Below, one piece after another: positions 30,964-40,860 of a DNA stretch of 49,393 nucleotides (position 1 is the first letter of the stretch; each line of letters opens with the position of its first letter). Source of the stretch: CBDCZY01 sp965224745 (lineage in GTDB: Bacteria; Pseudomonadota; Gammaproteobacteria; Methylococcales; Methylomonadaceae); contig CBDCZY010000006.1 in the NCBI GenBank assembly GCA_965224745.1, positions 1-49,393 of the forward strand. Reading direction: 5' to 3'. The notes under the pieces were generated by a model that did not search any database, had not been told where the DNA came from, and saw nothing but the letters and a program-made list of their open reading frames with translations. A program made the position numbers and the translations under genes.

Positions 30964-31396
30964 AATAATTGTTCTCCACGTTCTTGTGTAAAAAATGAAT
31001 AGAAAAAAGCCAGTGACAAATTGTTTTCATTTACAGCTTATGCTAGATCGCTTTGTAGTTGCCAAATAGTTATGAGTACTGATCTTGGTTACTGCATTTT
31101 TTGAAATAACAGGAACAGCAAGCGCTGTATTTTGAATTATTAGAGTCTAGATTTTCTCATAGCTAATAAAAAAATTCAAAATAAATAATAATATAATCTA
31201 GATATGTGTTGTAAGTTATTGAACTATAGCATTTAATATCATTTAAATCTTGTTGAGAAAAAGTATTTAAATTCTTCTGAAAAAGCACAATAATTGATAG
31301 ATTCTAGTTTATTAACGGCTAGGTTGACTGAATATCACAAAACCATTCATTTAATTTCTCGAGTCATAACTCGCTGATAAAAATTGCTACCAGCAT
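30964..31396. other. intergenic region, no gene seen
   Basis: A very AT-rich gap of 433 bases that should hold the promoter of the repeat protein and the end of the sugar dehydrogenase gene. I see no RNA gene, repeat or clear terminator. Confidence 0.55.
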
Positions 31397-32914
31397 TCAA
31401 TTTTTTAATTGTGTTGTTACGTTAGCAACGTTTGAGTATCCGTTGGAAGGGAATTCTGTCAGTTTGGTTTCAGGCTTGTTGTAAAGTGCATAAAAGGTAT
31501 AAGTGCCTGTGACCAAGTCATCAGGAATTAAGAGATCTATCAGTTGATGACTATTAGCGCTGCTTTCCAATTGTCGTTTAAACGGTTGCGGCTGAGTGCT
31601 GAGCAGTCGATCAGGGTTATCGGTGAAAAATAATAAGGTGCCACCGGGTTGTTTTACAGCCACCCAAAGGTCAACGGATAATTCGCGTTCAGGGTTAATT
31701 TCCCTAATAAAAATCTGTAACTTGTCGTTATGTCGGTAATTAGGCAACAAACCCTCAAATTTTAATTGGCTTAGCTTTGAATTATCCTCAATCCGATACA
31801 ATGCACCGTTCAAATCAGCCAGATATAATTGGCCTTTTGCATCTTCACCAAAACTGCTAATGCTAAAGTCGGTTTCAGCTAAGATCGATGCTTCCCACTG
31901 TTGATTTACTTTTCGTAAACCGGCTACCCAGCCGGAAGCAAAATCTCCAAATATATAAATATTTTGCAAGCGAGGAAAACTTTGATCACGATAAACATAA
32001 CCCCCAGTGATGGATACATTGCCCTGAGTATGACCGTATTCAAAAATGGGAAGTGTTAGGCTCGTTTGATCGCAAGTTGGGCGGTTGAAACATTGCCGTC
32101 CTTCCATTATATTCCAGCCATAGTTTTCGCCGCCTTTGCTGTCTGCTGGTTGTACATTGATTTCCTCCAGTTTATTTTGGCCTACATCGGCAATATACAA
32201 ATCACCAGTCAGTTGATCAAACGAAAACCGCCAAGGGTTTCTAAGTCCCAAAGCCCAAATCTCGGGGCGATAATCGGCGGATGTTACAAACGGATTCGTA
32301 GCGGGTATTGCATAAGGTGTTACGCCTGCTTCAACATCTATTCGCAGTAACTTCCCTAATAAAGTGTTTTTATTTTGCCCCGCATTGAAGGGATCGCCAC
32401 CGCTGCCTCCATCTCCCATCCCGATGTATAAAAAGTTATCGGGTCCGAAGGCTATTTGACCGCCGTTATGATTTCCAAAAGGTTGTTCTACGGTGAGAAT
32501 TATTTCTTCACTTCCCGCATCTGCGATGTTTTCATTTTGACTCAAGTAAAAACGCGATATCGTGGTATTCCCTGATTTGTTGGTGTAATTGACATAAAAA
32601 TACCGTTTGTCTGGGTATTCCTGTGGAAATGCAAGACTAAATAAGCCTTTTTCACCACCGAACCCTACGCGTTGTTTGATATCTAAAAAAGCTGTTTCCT
32701 GTACACGGTCGTTTTGCAGTATTTTTACCCTACCTGGTTGTTCAACAATAAATAAGCGTTCGCTATTTTTATTCGCGTGAGTCAAATAAACGGGTTGATC
32801 CAAGTTCTCAGCCACTTTAACAAAAGTAATCTCCGGCCAGGAATTAGCTCGTCCAATATCTGTTAGTAACAAGAAAACGATTATGGTTGGCCAGAATGCT
32901 TGAGTTCTATGCAT
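31397..32914 (-). CDS. PQQ-dependent sugar dehydrogenase (soluble GDH/sorbosone type)
   Basis: About 505 residues: a signal peptide (PTIIVFLLLTDIGRANS) and a six-bladed propeller of the glucose/sorbosone dehydrogenase family. Motifs include LDQPVYLTHAN, GLFSLAFPQEYPD, NHNGGQIAFGPDNFLYIGMG, GDGGSGGDPFNAGQ and EIWALGLRNPWRFSFD, which hold catalytic and PQQ or calcium-binding residues in characterised members. It would oxidise sugars in the periplasm, although many family members have unknown substrates. After the propeller comes a C-terminal beta domain of about 120 residues. The ATG at 32914 is chosen because it places the signal peptide at the N-terminus; a TTG at 32959 adds 15 residues. Confidence 0.85.
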   Translation of the reverse strand: MHRTQAFWPTIIVFLLLTDIGRANSWPEITFVKVAENLDQPVYLTHANKNSERLFIVEQPGRVKILQNDRVQETAFLDIKQRVGFGGEKGLFSLAFPQEYPDKRYFYVNYTNKSGNTTISRFYLSQNENIADAGSEEIILTVEQPFGNHNGGQIAFGPDNFLYIGMGDGGSGGDPFNAGQNKNTLLGKLLRIDVEAGVTPYAIPATNPFVTSADYRPEIWALGLRNPWRFSFDQLTGDLYIADVGQNKLEEINVQPADSKGGENYGWNIMEGRQCFNRPTCDQTSLTLPIFEYGHTQGNVSITGGYVYRDQSFPRLQNIYIFGDFASGWVAGLRKVNQQWEASILAETDFSISSFGEDAKGQLYLADLNGALYRIEDNSKLSQLKFEGLLPNYRHNDKLQIFIREINPERELSVDLWVAVKQPGGTLLFFTDNPDRLLSTQPQPFKRQLESSANSHQLIDLLIPDDLVTGTYTFYALYNKPETKLTEFPSNGYSNVANVTTQLKN

Positions 32915-33085
32915 TACAATACGTTTAAAATGAAAGAGAGGTTCTTTGGATAGTCTCAATTAGCAATAAATTCTTCAGTATGAGAGTTTGCATCTCTCCT
33001 ACCCAGCCAGTCAATGTTTAAATATCAGATATTTTCAAAAATTACATATTCCGAATAGGCTATATAAACTCAGGCGAAAAATCTC

Positions 33086-34168
33086 CTAAAGATGCTCAAA
33101 TATATCCATTTGTTGGGGACTATCAGGCTGTACGGAAGAAAGGCCGGATAAACAGACTCCAAGCAAGCGAACTTTGCGGGTATGAGCCTCAGTTTTTGCT
33201 AGTAGCTCTTTGACCAAAAGAGGTAAATGTTTAGATTGGATGATGGAATAATCAAGTGTTTTGCTCCGCGTGATTTGTTCAAAATTATCGAATTTAACCT
33301 TGATAGTAAGGGTGCGGGCGGTCAGTGCTTTTTCTTTTACCTGATGCCAAACTTCTTCAGCTAACTTTTGAAGAATATCATTCATCGCATCAAAATCCTT
33401 CAAATCTTGCTGAAAAGTAGTTTCGCTACCCAATGATTTTCGTTGCCGGTGACTGATAACGGGTCGATTATCGATGCCTCTGGCAATTTGGTAATAGTAA
33501 AGGCCGGCCTTGCCAAAATTTTGTTGCAGTTCCAGCTGTGAAAAGTTTTTGAGATTCAGGCCAGTTTTAATACCTAATGCGTGCATTTTCTTTGAAGTGG
33601 CTTTACCAACGCCATGAAATTGGTCGATAGCAAGGTTTGCTATGTAATCTGGGCCTTGTTTTGGCGTAATGACGAAAAGGCCATTCGGTTTCTTAACGTC
33701 TGATGCTAATTTAGCCAGAAATTTATTGTAACTAACCCCGGCCGAAGCGGTAAGTTGGGTTTCTTTAAAGATAAGCTGTTTTATCGCTCGTGCTATGTCA
33801 GTGGCAGAACTTTGATAATCTTTTGCGTCACTGACATCAAGGTAAGCTTCATCCAATGAGGGGGCTTCGACCAGATCGGTAAAGCAGCGAAAAATAGATC
33901 TGATTTGTTGGGATGCTTCCCGATAAGCAGTAAAACGTGGCCTCAAAAAGATAGCGTTAGGGCACAAGCGATAAGCACGAGAGGCAGGCATGGCGGAATG
34001 AATGCCATATTTTCGAGCTTCATAACTGCATGTAGATACTACACCTCGCGAGTTGGGGTCACCGCCAACAACAACCGGAAGATTTTGGAGTTCAGGTTTG
34101 TCGCGTTGTTCGACAGCGGCAAAAAAAGCATCCATGTCAATATGAATTATCTTTCTGACATTGGTCAT
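33086..34168 (-). CDS. dinB: DNA polymerase IV (Y family)
   Basis: A 360-residue translesion polymerase. The catalytic acidic residues are in IHIDMDAFFAAVEQ and EAPSLDEAYLDVSD, and the steric region SYEARKYGIHSAMPASRA is conserved. Later TASAGVSYNKFLAKLASD, the helix-hairpin-helix stretch FHGVGKATSKKMHALG and the little-finger domain are present. Length is normal. It is usually under LexA control; I did not find a clear LexA box just upstream. Confidence 0.97.
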   Translation of the reverse strand: MTNVRKIIHIDMDAFFAAVEQRDKPELQNLPVVVGGDPNSRGVVSTCSYEARKYGIHSAMPASRAYRLCPNAIFLRPRFTAYREASQQIRSIFRCFTDLVEAPSLDEAYLDVSDAKDYQSSATDIARAIKQLIFKETQLTASAGVSYNKFLAKLASDVKKPNGLFVITPKQGPDYIANLAIDQFHGVGKATSKKMHALGIKTGLNLKNFSQLELQQNFGKAGLYYYQIARGIDNRPVISHRQRKSLGSETTFQQDLKDFDAMNDILQKLAEEVWHQVKEKALTARTLTIKVKFDNFEQITRSKTLDYSIIQSKHLPLLVKELLAKTEAHTRKVRLLGVCLSGLSSVQPDSPQQMDIFEHL

Positions 34169-34797
34169 TGGCGAAATGAGAGTTTTCCCAGCATAGTCGG
34201 GAGTTTACCTAATGATTAATTTCAATATAATTAATTTATCATATAGTTTGTTAGCTTTATGCGAAAGCAACCAGAATATCGGCCAACCTCTATCTGTAGG
34301 CCACATTCTGTGACCCGTTTTTCAGAGTTATCTGAGATTACATTACTCAAGGCATTTTTACGTTTAATAAACTGAAACGATAGGATAAAATCGAAGTGAT
34401 ACATATAATGGCAGGTTATCTGAGGCAATAATAATAAACTCGCCAAAAATATTAGACAAAAACCTACTTTTTTTAGAAATAGAAATAGGTTGTACAGGTG
34501 GCTGATAGAGCTTTTCCGAATGTTACCCTTGGCGAAAATCAAGCTCTGGCGAGATTCACAGAAGGAATAATTTGACGTGTCGAACTGGAAACACACGCTC
34601 CGGTTTTAGATACAGACGGAGAAGGGAATTCGTTTAGCTCAGTTATTTTACTTGGGTTTTTTTTCATACTGAGAGTTGGAAAAGAGTCTCTAACGAGCTC
34701 AGTTCTTCACCAGCTCCGCGGTGTGAATTCGAAGTGCCACACCCCCCACACACACAAAGAAATTTATAATTTAATATACTGAAATCTGGAGTAGAGC
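34169..34797. other. intergenic region between dinB and sucrose synthase
   Basis: About 630 bases between divergent genes, holding both promoters. A 121-codon minus-strand frame (34231-34596) has a hydrophobic stretch but poor coding character, and I do not call it. A GGTGTG/CACACC hairpin lies around 34720-34745, near the sucrose synthase leader. No RNA gene is recognised. Confidence 0.5.
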
Positions 34798-37215
34798 TTG
34801 AATAACAAGAATAGACAAGAATTTGTGAATTCGCTTCACACTTACCTGCGTGATAACCATAGTCAGGCCCATCAGGTGTTTCATCATTACCTAGGCAGTG
34901 ATCGACGTTTCTTTTTACGCAGCGATCTTCTTGATGGTTTTAATGAAGTCTGCGCAGTTGACAACACTCTCTCCAATACTCCTCTGGCTGATGTTATTAA
35001 TGCCAGCCAGGAAGCGGCGTTGGATGCTAACTGGTTTTGTTTCGCCGTACGCCGTCGCATTGGGCGTTGGTTTTACCTTCGTATTCATCTTGAGGCCTTG
35101 GATGCTGAGCAGATTTCCATTCGCGAGTTTCTGCGTTTCAAAGAGCATCTAGTAGATCAAGGCAAAACAACTCCGGATGAATGGGTGCTGGAAGTAGACC
35201 TACAACCATTTTCCCGTGATTTCAAGAAACCCAGCGAATCACGATCTATTGGTCGGGGTGCCGACTTTCTGTGTAAGCGCTTGTCCAGCGAGCTATTCGA
35301 TAGCCGAGGTGAAGGTGTACAGAAACTGGTGGATTTTCTGCAGATCCACAGTTACCAGGGTCAACAACTGATGCTCAATACCAGAATCAAAGATGTTAAA
35401 ACTCTGCGCCGCTCATTACGCAGCGCCGAAGCTTATCTTAAAACCCAACAGGCAGATACCAGTTGGACTCTGCTGGAGAACGATTTGCGAGGGCTTGGTT
35501 TTGAGATTGGCTGGGGTCGTAATGCAGCACGGGTTACAGAGACTTTTCAACTGTTGCTCGATTTGTTTGAAGCGCCCTCACCAGATGCTCTCGAAGCATT
35601 CCTCAGTCGTATACCGATGGTTTTTTCGGTAGCAATCATGTCTCCGCATGGCTGGTTTGGCCAAGCGGATGTGCTCGGTAGGCCGGATACCGGGGGCCAG
35701 GTTGTCTATATCCTTGATCAGGTTCGTGCTCTAGAAGAAGATATTAAACAACGACTTGAAGACCAAGGATTGGATATCGAGCCGAAGATTGTGGTGCTGA
35801 CACGGCTCATTCCTGAAGCCGAGGGGACAAGTTGCGACCAGCGTTTAGAGCCCATTGCTGGTTCCAGAAATGCGATCATTTTGCGAGTTCCGTTTCGTGC
35901 TGCAACTGGAGAAGTGGTTCCTGAATGGATATCCCGCTTCGAAGTCTGGCCCTATATGGAACGCTATACACTGGATGCTGAGCGAGAATTGCTGGCCGAA
36001 CTCGGTGGCAATCCGGATTTGATTGTTGGTAACTATTCAGATGGAAATCTGGTGGCATCGTTAATGGCACATCGTTTAGGAGTGACTCAGTGCAATATCG
36101 CCCATGCACTGGAAAAAACCAAATACCTTTATTCAGATCTTTTTTGGCAGGAAAACGAAGAGCAGTACCACTTCTCATGCCAGTTTAGCGTGGATTTGCT
36201 GGCGATGAATATGGCCGACTTCATTATTGCCAGTACCTATCAGGAAATCGCCGGCACTGAAGAAACCATTGGCCAATATGAGGCTCACCAAGCGTTTACT
36301 ATGCCAGAATTATATCGAGTGGTTGACGGCATTGATGTCTACGATCCCAAATTCAATATTGTCTCTCCCGGCGCGGATGATACGGTTTATTTTTCTTATA
36401 CCGAAGAAGAGCGTCGCCTGAGTCATCTGCTGCCTGAGATTGATGAACTGGTGTTTGGCAAGCCGATTGCCGGATCAAGCCGTGGCAAAATTGTCGATTC
36501 AGACAAACCGTTACTATTCACCATGGCGCGGATGGATCGCATTAAGAATATCACTGGCTTATTGGAGTGGTATGGTCAGAGCGATGCCTTGCGCAAAGAA
36601 ACCAATCTGTTGATTGCTTCTGGCTATCTTGATCCAAACCGTTCCAGCGATACCGAAGAACGTGCCCAGCTGGAGAAAATGCACCAGCTGATGGATAAAT
36701 ACAAGCTGGATGGACAGGTGCGCTGGTTGGAGGGTCAGGTTGACCGGGAGCGTAATGGTGAATTATACCGTTTCGTGGCAGATCGGTTGGGTGCCTTTGT
36801 ACAGCCCGCACTGTTTGAAGCATTTGGTTTGACTGTGATTGAAGCGATGGGTACTGGTCTACCAACCTTTGCTACCTGTTTTGGTGGGCCGCTGGAGATT
36901 ATAGAAGAAGGCATCTCTGGTTATCATATCGATCCCAATCACGGTGATGCTGCTGCACAAAAGATTGCCGATTTTTTTGTCGCGTGCAAAACAGATCTCA
37001 AGCTGTGGAATAAGATATCGGAAGGGGCATTACAGCGCGTCGAAAGTCACTATACCTGGAAGCGTTATGCAGAACGCATGATGACCTTGTCACGTATTTA
37101 CGGATTTTGGAAATACATCGCAGGTGTCGAGAGTGCCGAGACTCGGCGCTATTTGGAGATGTTTTATAGCCTCCAGTTACGCCCCCGCTTCAATACTATC
37201 GAAGCTAAGTCCTAA
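34798..37215 (+). CDS. sucrose synthase
   Basis: An 805-residue GT4 glycosyltransferase that interconverts sucrose plus NDP with fructose plus NDP-glucose in the cytoplasm. The N-terminal regulatory part includes WFYLRIHLEALDAEQISIRE. The catalytic part has SPHGWFGQADVLGRPDTGGQ and VYILDQVRALE. The donor-site region has FVQPALFEAFGLTVIEAMGT and GLPTFATCFGGPLEII. A TTG start at 34798 is supported by GGAG at 34788-34791. The stop lies inside the left end of a palindromic repeat. Length matches bacterial and plant enzymes. No sucrose-phosphate synthase is in the window, so the enzyme may serve sucrose breakdown or ADP-glucose supply. Confidence 0.95.
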   Translation: MNNKNRQEFVNSLHTYLRDNHSQAHQVFHHYLGSDRRFFLRSDLLDGFNEVCAVDNTLSNTPLADVINASQEAALDANWFCFAVRRRIGRWFYLRIHLEALDAEQISIREFLRFKEHLVDQGKTTPDEWVLEVDLQPFSRDFKKPSESRSIGRGADFLCKRLSSELFDSRGEGVQKLVDFLQIHSYQGQQLMLNTRIKDVKTLRRSLRSAEAYLKTQQADTSWTLLENDLRGLGFEIGWGRNAARVTETFQLLLDLFEAPSPDALEAFLSRIPMVFSVAIMSPHGWFGQADVLGRPDTGGQVVYILDQVRALEEDIKQRLEDQGLDIEPKIVVLTRLIPEAEGTSCDQRLEPIAGSRNAIILRVPFRAATGEVVPEWISRFEVWPYMERYTLDAERELLAELGGNPDLIVGNYSDGNLVASLMAHRLGVTQCNIAHALEKTKYLYSDLFWQENEEQYHFSCQFSVDLLAMNMADFIIASTYQEIAGTEETIGQYEAHQAFTMPELYRVVDGIDVYDPKFNIVSPGADDTVYFSYTEEERRLSHLLPEIDELVFGKPIAGSSRGKIVDSDKPLLFTMARMDRIKNITGLLEWYGQSDALRKETNLLIASGYLDPNRSSDTEERAQLEKMHQLMDKYKLDGQVRWLEGQVDRERNGELYRFVADRLGAFVQPALFEAFGLTVIEAMGTGLPTFATCFGGPLEIIEEGISGYHIDPNHGDAAAQKIADFFVACKTDLKLWNKISEGALQRVESHYTWKRYAERMMTLSRIYGFWKYIAGVESAETRRYLEMFYSLQLRPRFNTIEAKS

Positions 37216-37421
37216 GGAGCGAGGATGCAATAATAAAAGGGCACAATTAAGTGCCCTTTGCAGGCACGTGCACGAAATAACTACGACAACTAACTTGTTT
37301 TTTGTCCGTCTTCAGTGCTGTGGCAACAGTTGCGTAGCCTGCTATGCGCCTGTTGCCACGCCTTGAAGACAAACAAAAACCCCGCGCTAGTTGCCGAACT
37401 TATTCCGTGCGCGTTCCTAAT
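37211..37421. repeat. palindromic element, second copy (MITE-like)
   Basis: It starts with CCTAAGGAGCGAGGAT like the copy at 23529-23718 and shares its central hairpin (37299-37379 beginning TTTTTGTCCG, with CAGTTGCGTAGC and GCTATGCGCCT). The right end (GCGCGTTCCTAA) is degraded. A nested perfect hairpin AAAGGGCAC/GTGCCCTTT at 37236-37259 is unique to this copy and could stop transcription after the sucrose synthase gene. Confidence 0.8.
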
Positions 37422-37435
37422 CGAGTAGGAAAAAG

Positions 37436-39334
37436 TTAGACCAATTCTTTTACTTTAGCCATAATACCTGCTGGATCAATGCCTTGGTGCGGAAATTGCT
37501 CCCATAATCCGCCTGAACCTTCTTTATGAGTGCCTAGGTGTGCGAATTTTGGTGTGTAACCTCGCTCCAGCAACCAGGAGCCGAAACGGCTTCCCAAACC
37601 AGTTTTACGGTTGAACGATTCGACCACTATAACCATAGGTGATTGACCAACTTTCTTCATCGTTTCTTCATCGATTGCGTTCAAGGTCGGTTTGTTGATT
37701 AAGCCAATATCAATTCCTTCTTCTTTTAATCGTTCTACAGCATCCAATGCCCGGTATAAAGCCTCACCGAAACTGACGATATAACCTTGGGTGCCTTCAC
37801 GAACGACTTCGTCTTTGCCGGAAACAAATTTATATCCGCCTCCAAACATTTCGTTACCATCATTATCTAAAATACTAGGCACTTTTGAGCGGGTCGAAAA
37901 GACAAATCGCAGGCCCGGATCAAAGAAAATCGTATTCAAGCATGCTTTCATTTGATTCGGGTCAGCCGGAAAGTAGAGGTTGGTCGCGTAGGCATCGCTC
38001 AAACCATTATCGGCAAACATGTTATTTAAGCCGAAATGACAAGTATTGTCAGCCATGTCATCAATACCGGAATGTGAGAAATGGCACAGTAAATTGGAGT
38101 TATTCAAGCGAGCCATAGTGATCTCTGAAACACACATCTCCAAGAAAGCGCTAAAGGTGCCGAAAATACCTTGTTTGCCTTGTTCCATACCAAAACCAGC
38201 CGCAGCTGACAGGTTGCCGCGTTCCATGATGCCGGAAGCGATAAAAACTTCAGGATGAGCATCGTGGATCTTTTTCAGGCCGCAAGAGCCTTCCAGATCA
38301 CTATCGATGACACGCACTTTTTCGATTCGTTCGGCTTCACTCATTTTGCCTAAGATGGCGACCGCTGCATCACCGAAAATGTTACGGTTAGCATCAAACT
38401 TATCGCCAGAGCCTTTGAATTTGTAGTCCTGCTTAGGCGCTTGAATACTTTTGATATTATCAGCCGCCGCTTGATGGCCTCTGGATTCCAAATATTCGAT
38501 GGCCAATTTTGCCGAAATGACGTCATGTCCATGATTTGAACCTTCTAAACCCTCAATACCAGGGCACATAGGACGATGGTTAATTACGGCAATCGGTCCA
38601 TCAGAGTTGACTGCTTTATGAATCCGCTGATACAAATCTTCCAAATCTTCGCCGTCACCTTCCAATACTTCAAGGCCATGACCCAGTAAAGTTTTTGCGG
38701 TTGAACAACCAGTCAAATATTTGGAAGGATGTCCTGCAATCGTGACGTCGTTATCGTCAATAATTAGTTTGACATTGAGTTTTTGAGCGACTGCCAAACG
38801 CGCTGCTTCAGCATCGTTACCTTCTTGTTGTGAGCCGTCAGAACCCAGACAAAATAATACTTTGCTCGGATTTGCCATGGCGACACCGTTGACATAAGGC
38901 CACATGTGGCCTAAACGACCAGAGCTAAATTTTACTCCAGGTGTTAATCCTAATTCTGGGTGCCCGGGTAAATGAGAATGGGCTTCGCGATAACGCATCA
39001 ATTGTTCGGCGGGAAGGTCGCCGTTTAAGGTAGACATTAAATATTGTGTTGCTACTCGATGTCCGGCCTCATCAAAAAATATGGGAACGAATTTTTCGGG
39101 TGATCCGCGAAAAAGGGCATCCATAATCATCACTTCTGGCACGGTATCGAATGGGCCGCCGGTATGGCCGCCAACACCTCTGGCAGCACCGGTAGCAGTA
39201 AAGAACACGATAGCGTCTCGACAAAGTTGAATGTTGGCCTGTAAGCTGGCTTTTTGGTCAGCTGTTAGAGATGAGCTGCTGGGATCTAATGAAATTCGTT
39301 GGTAAGCGCCTAAATCAATGGGGAATTGAGTCAT
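37436..39334 (-). CDS. transketolase-like thiamine diphosphate enzyme
   Basis: A 632-residue protein with transketolase domains in the usual order. The ThDP/Mg region is LFCLGSDGSQQEGNDAEAAR with LIIDDNDVTIAGHPSKYL; the pyrimidine domain includes GIMERGNLSAAAGFGMEQGK and the C-terminal domain SFGEALYRALDAVERL. It is clearly divergent from the standard E. coli TktA type, e.g. ARGVGGHTGGPFDTVPEVMI near the N-terminus. It may shuttle C2 units in the pentose or ribulose-monophosphate cycle. It converges with the sucrose synthase gene across a palindromic repeat and is divergent from the PfkB gene. The substrate is unproven. Confidence 0.87.
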   Translation of the reverse strand: MTQFPIDLGAYQRISLDPSSSSLTADQKASLQANIQLCRDAIVFFTATGAARGVGGHTGGPFDTVPEVMIMDALFRGSPEKFVPIFFDEAGHRVATQYLMSTLNGDLPAEQLMRYREAHSHLPGHPELGLTPGVKFSSGRLGHMWPYVNGVAMANPSKVLFCLGSDGSQQEGNDAEAARLAVAQKLNVKLIIDDNDVTIAGHPSKYLTGCSTAKTLLGHGLEVLEGDGEDLEDLYQRIHKAVNSDGPIAVINHRPMCPGIEGLEGSNHGHDVISAKLAIEYLESRGHQAAADNIKSIQAPKQDYKFKGSGDKFDANRNIFGDAAVAILGKMSEAERIEKVRVIDSDLEGSCGLKKIHDAHPEVFIASGIMERGNLSAAAGFGMEQGKQGIFGTFSAFLEMCVSEITMARLNNSNLLCHFSHSGIDDMADNTCHFGLNNMFADNGLSDAYATNLYFPADPNQMKACLNTIFFDPGLRFVFSTRSKVPSILDNDGNEMFGGGYKFVSGKDEVVREGTQGYIVSFGEALYRALDAVERLKEEGIDIGLINKPTLNAIDEETMKKVGQSPMVIVVESFNRKTGLGSRFGSWLLERGYTPKFAHLGTHKEGSGGLWEQFPHQGIDPAGIMAKVKELV

Positions 39335-39799
39335 AGTTAATTCCTTGTTAATAAATTATTGTCAGTCCGCAGGTTTCGGACTTTGGGTTGAGTCGGTGAA
39401 TGAGCAAAATCAGTTGCTTTCTAGCGAAGTAATCGTTTACTTCTTTACTCATTCTTGTTTATTTTAATAATCTAGAAAATTTCTCAATGGCTAGACTATC
39501 AAAAAATATTTTTCAATCTGAATTAAGTCCTACAAACATTAGCGGTTTGTCAGTTTATTATAACTTTATTAAAATTTAAAAGTAACAATGAGAAAGGTCT
39601 TAAAACAGGTTTTTTCCTCGGTATGGCGGTTTGTCCCGCAGAAGCTGAGCTATTTTGGCTGTTGATTGCTATATGTTATCGTTTGATTTCGTGATTATTG
39701 GGGTATATTCCCAATAACACAATAACAATTATCGCATTGATTCATCTTTAACTTTAAATCCTCGCTCCTAAGACAAAAAGAATAATTTAAAAAGCTACT
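39335..39799. other. divergent promoter region between transketolase and pfkB-type genes
   Basis: About 465 AT-rich bases that must hold both promoters. Near the right end, 39753-39772 (AAATCCTCGCTCCTAAG) is the right arm of the palindromic repeat family found at 23529 and 37211, without a matching left arm nearby. Nothing else is recognised. Confidence 0.6.
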
Positions 39800-40750
39800 A
39801 TGGCTAAGATAATAACAATCACTGCTAATACGGCCATCGATAACGTCGTCAAAATCCGTGGGTTTGTATTGGGGGCCACGCTTCTTGCTCAGGATAGTGT
39901 AAATTATCCGGCTGGGAAAGGCATCAATGTGGCGAAAGCATTAGTTTCTTTGAATTGTCCAGTGACTACTTTGGGGTTTGTCGGTGATCAGTCCAAAAAC
40001 CTGTTTAGCACATTACAGTCGAGTCTGATGAGTATTGATTTAACCGATGTTCCCGGTCAGTCTAGAACAAATATCACCTTGTCAGATATGGATTTTGATC
40101 AGGAAACCCACATTCGTACGACCGGCTACCGAGTAACGTCAAGTCTTTGTAACCAATTGCTTAATAAGATCAATAGGGTAACAGACGATGGCGATATTCT
40201 GGTGCTGTCGGGTAGTTTACCGCATGGAGCGCCACATGATTTTTATCGAAAGATTATTGAAAGCGCAAAAAATAAAGGCCTGATAACTCTGTTAGATAGT
40301 AGTGGTTCAGGATTAATCGAAGGACTGAAGGGGCGGCCTCACTGGTTTAAACCAAATCTTAAGGAGTTGGAAGAAGTTTGTGAGCACGCTTTGACAACAG
40401 AAACCGATGTGATTTATGCTGCTAGAAAGATTGTTGCCAGCGGTGTTAAAAAGGTTGTGGTTTCCCAAGGTAAAGATGGTGTAATCCTGGTAACAGAAAA
40501 TTCAATTATGGCTGCTTATATTGATGCTGTTGCGGAGCCGATACAAACCAAAGTGGGTTGTGGTGATGCATTAGTAGCAGGTGTAGCTTATAGAATGTTA
40601 AACGATGAGCAATTGGATCAAAGGAACTTACTTCGATCTGGGGTAGCTTGCGCGACTGCAAACCTGTTGTCACCCGAACCTGGCAGTATAACACTAGAGC
40701 AAGTTGAGGCGATTACCAGGCAAGTCAAATTTCGCTCCTTGTCGCTATAA
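39800..40750 (+). CDS. PfkB-family sugar kinase, probably 1-phosphofructokinase
   Basis: A 316-residue ribokinase-fold kinase. The N-terminal ITANTAIDNVVKIRGF and AGKGINVAKALVSL match the 1-phosphofructokinase/tagatose-6-phosphate kinase subgroup; the ATP and catalytic motif reads TKVGCGDALVAGVAYRML, where the usual GAGDS/A is GCGDA, keeping the catalytic aspartate. It would phosphorylate fructose-1-phosphate, or possibly another sugar phosphate, in the cytoplasm. Its neighbours, transketolase and sucrose synthase, suggest a shared role in sugar metabolism. No PTS gene accompanies it. Confidence 0.87.
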   Translation: MAKIITITANTAIDNVVKIRGFVLGATLLAQDSVNYPAGKGINVAKALVSLNCPVTTLGFVGDQSKNLFSTLQSSLMSIDLTDVPGQSRTNITLSDMDFDQETHIRTTGYRVTSSLCNQLLNKINRVTDDGDILVLSGSLPHGAPHDFYRKIIESAKNKGLITLLDSSGSGLIEGLKGRPHWFKPNLKELEEVCEHALTTETDVIYAARKIVASGVKKVVVSQGKDGVILVTENSIMAAYIDAVAEPIQTKVGCGDALVAGVAYRMLNDEQLDQRNLLRSGVACATANLLSPEPGSITLEQVEAITRQVKFRSLSL

Positions 40751-40860
40751 CTTAATTGGGTTTAGCAAAATATTTTACAACTCAAAGTATACGAAACTTA
40801 TATGCTATTATTGATGTCACTGTATTGATTTTTATTTTTAATTTTGTGAGGCTTGAATTT

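Noticed and set aside
34231..34596. Minus-strand frame of 121 codons between dinB and sucrose synthase
   Set aside because: Low-complexity composition, no ribosome site and no recognised family; probably chance in an AT-rich promoter region.
34700..34750. GC-rich hairpin region suspected to be a tRNA
   Set aside because: No cloverleaf or T-loop pattern could be drawn; only one short GGTGTG/CACACC stem.
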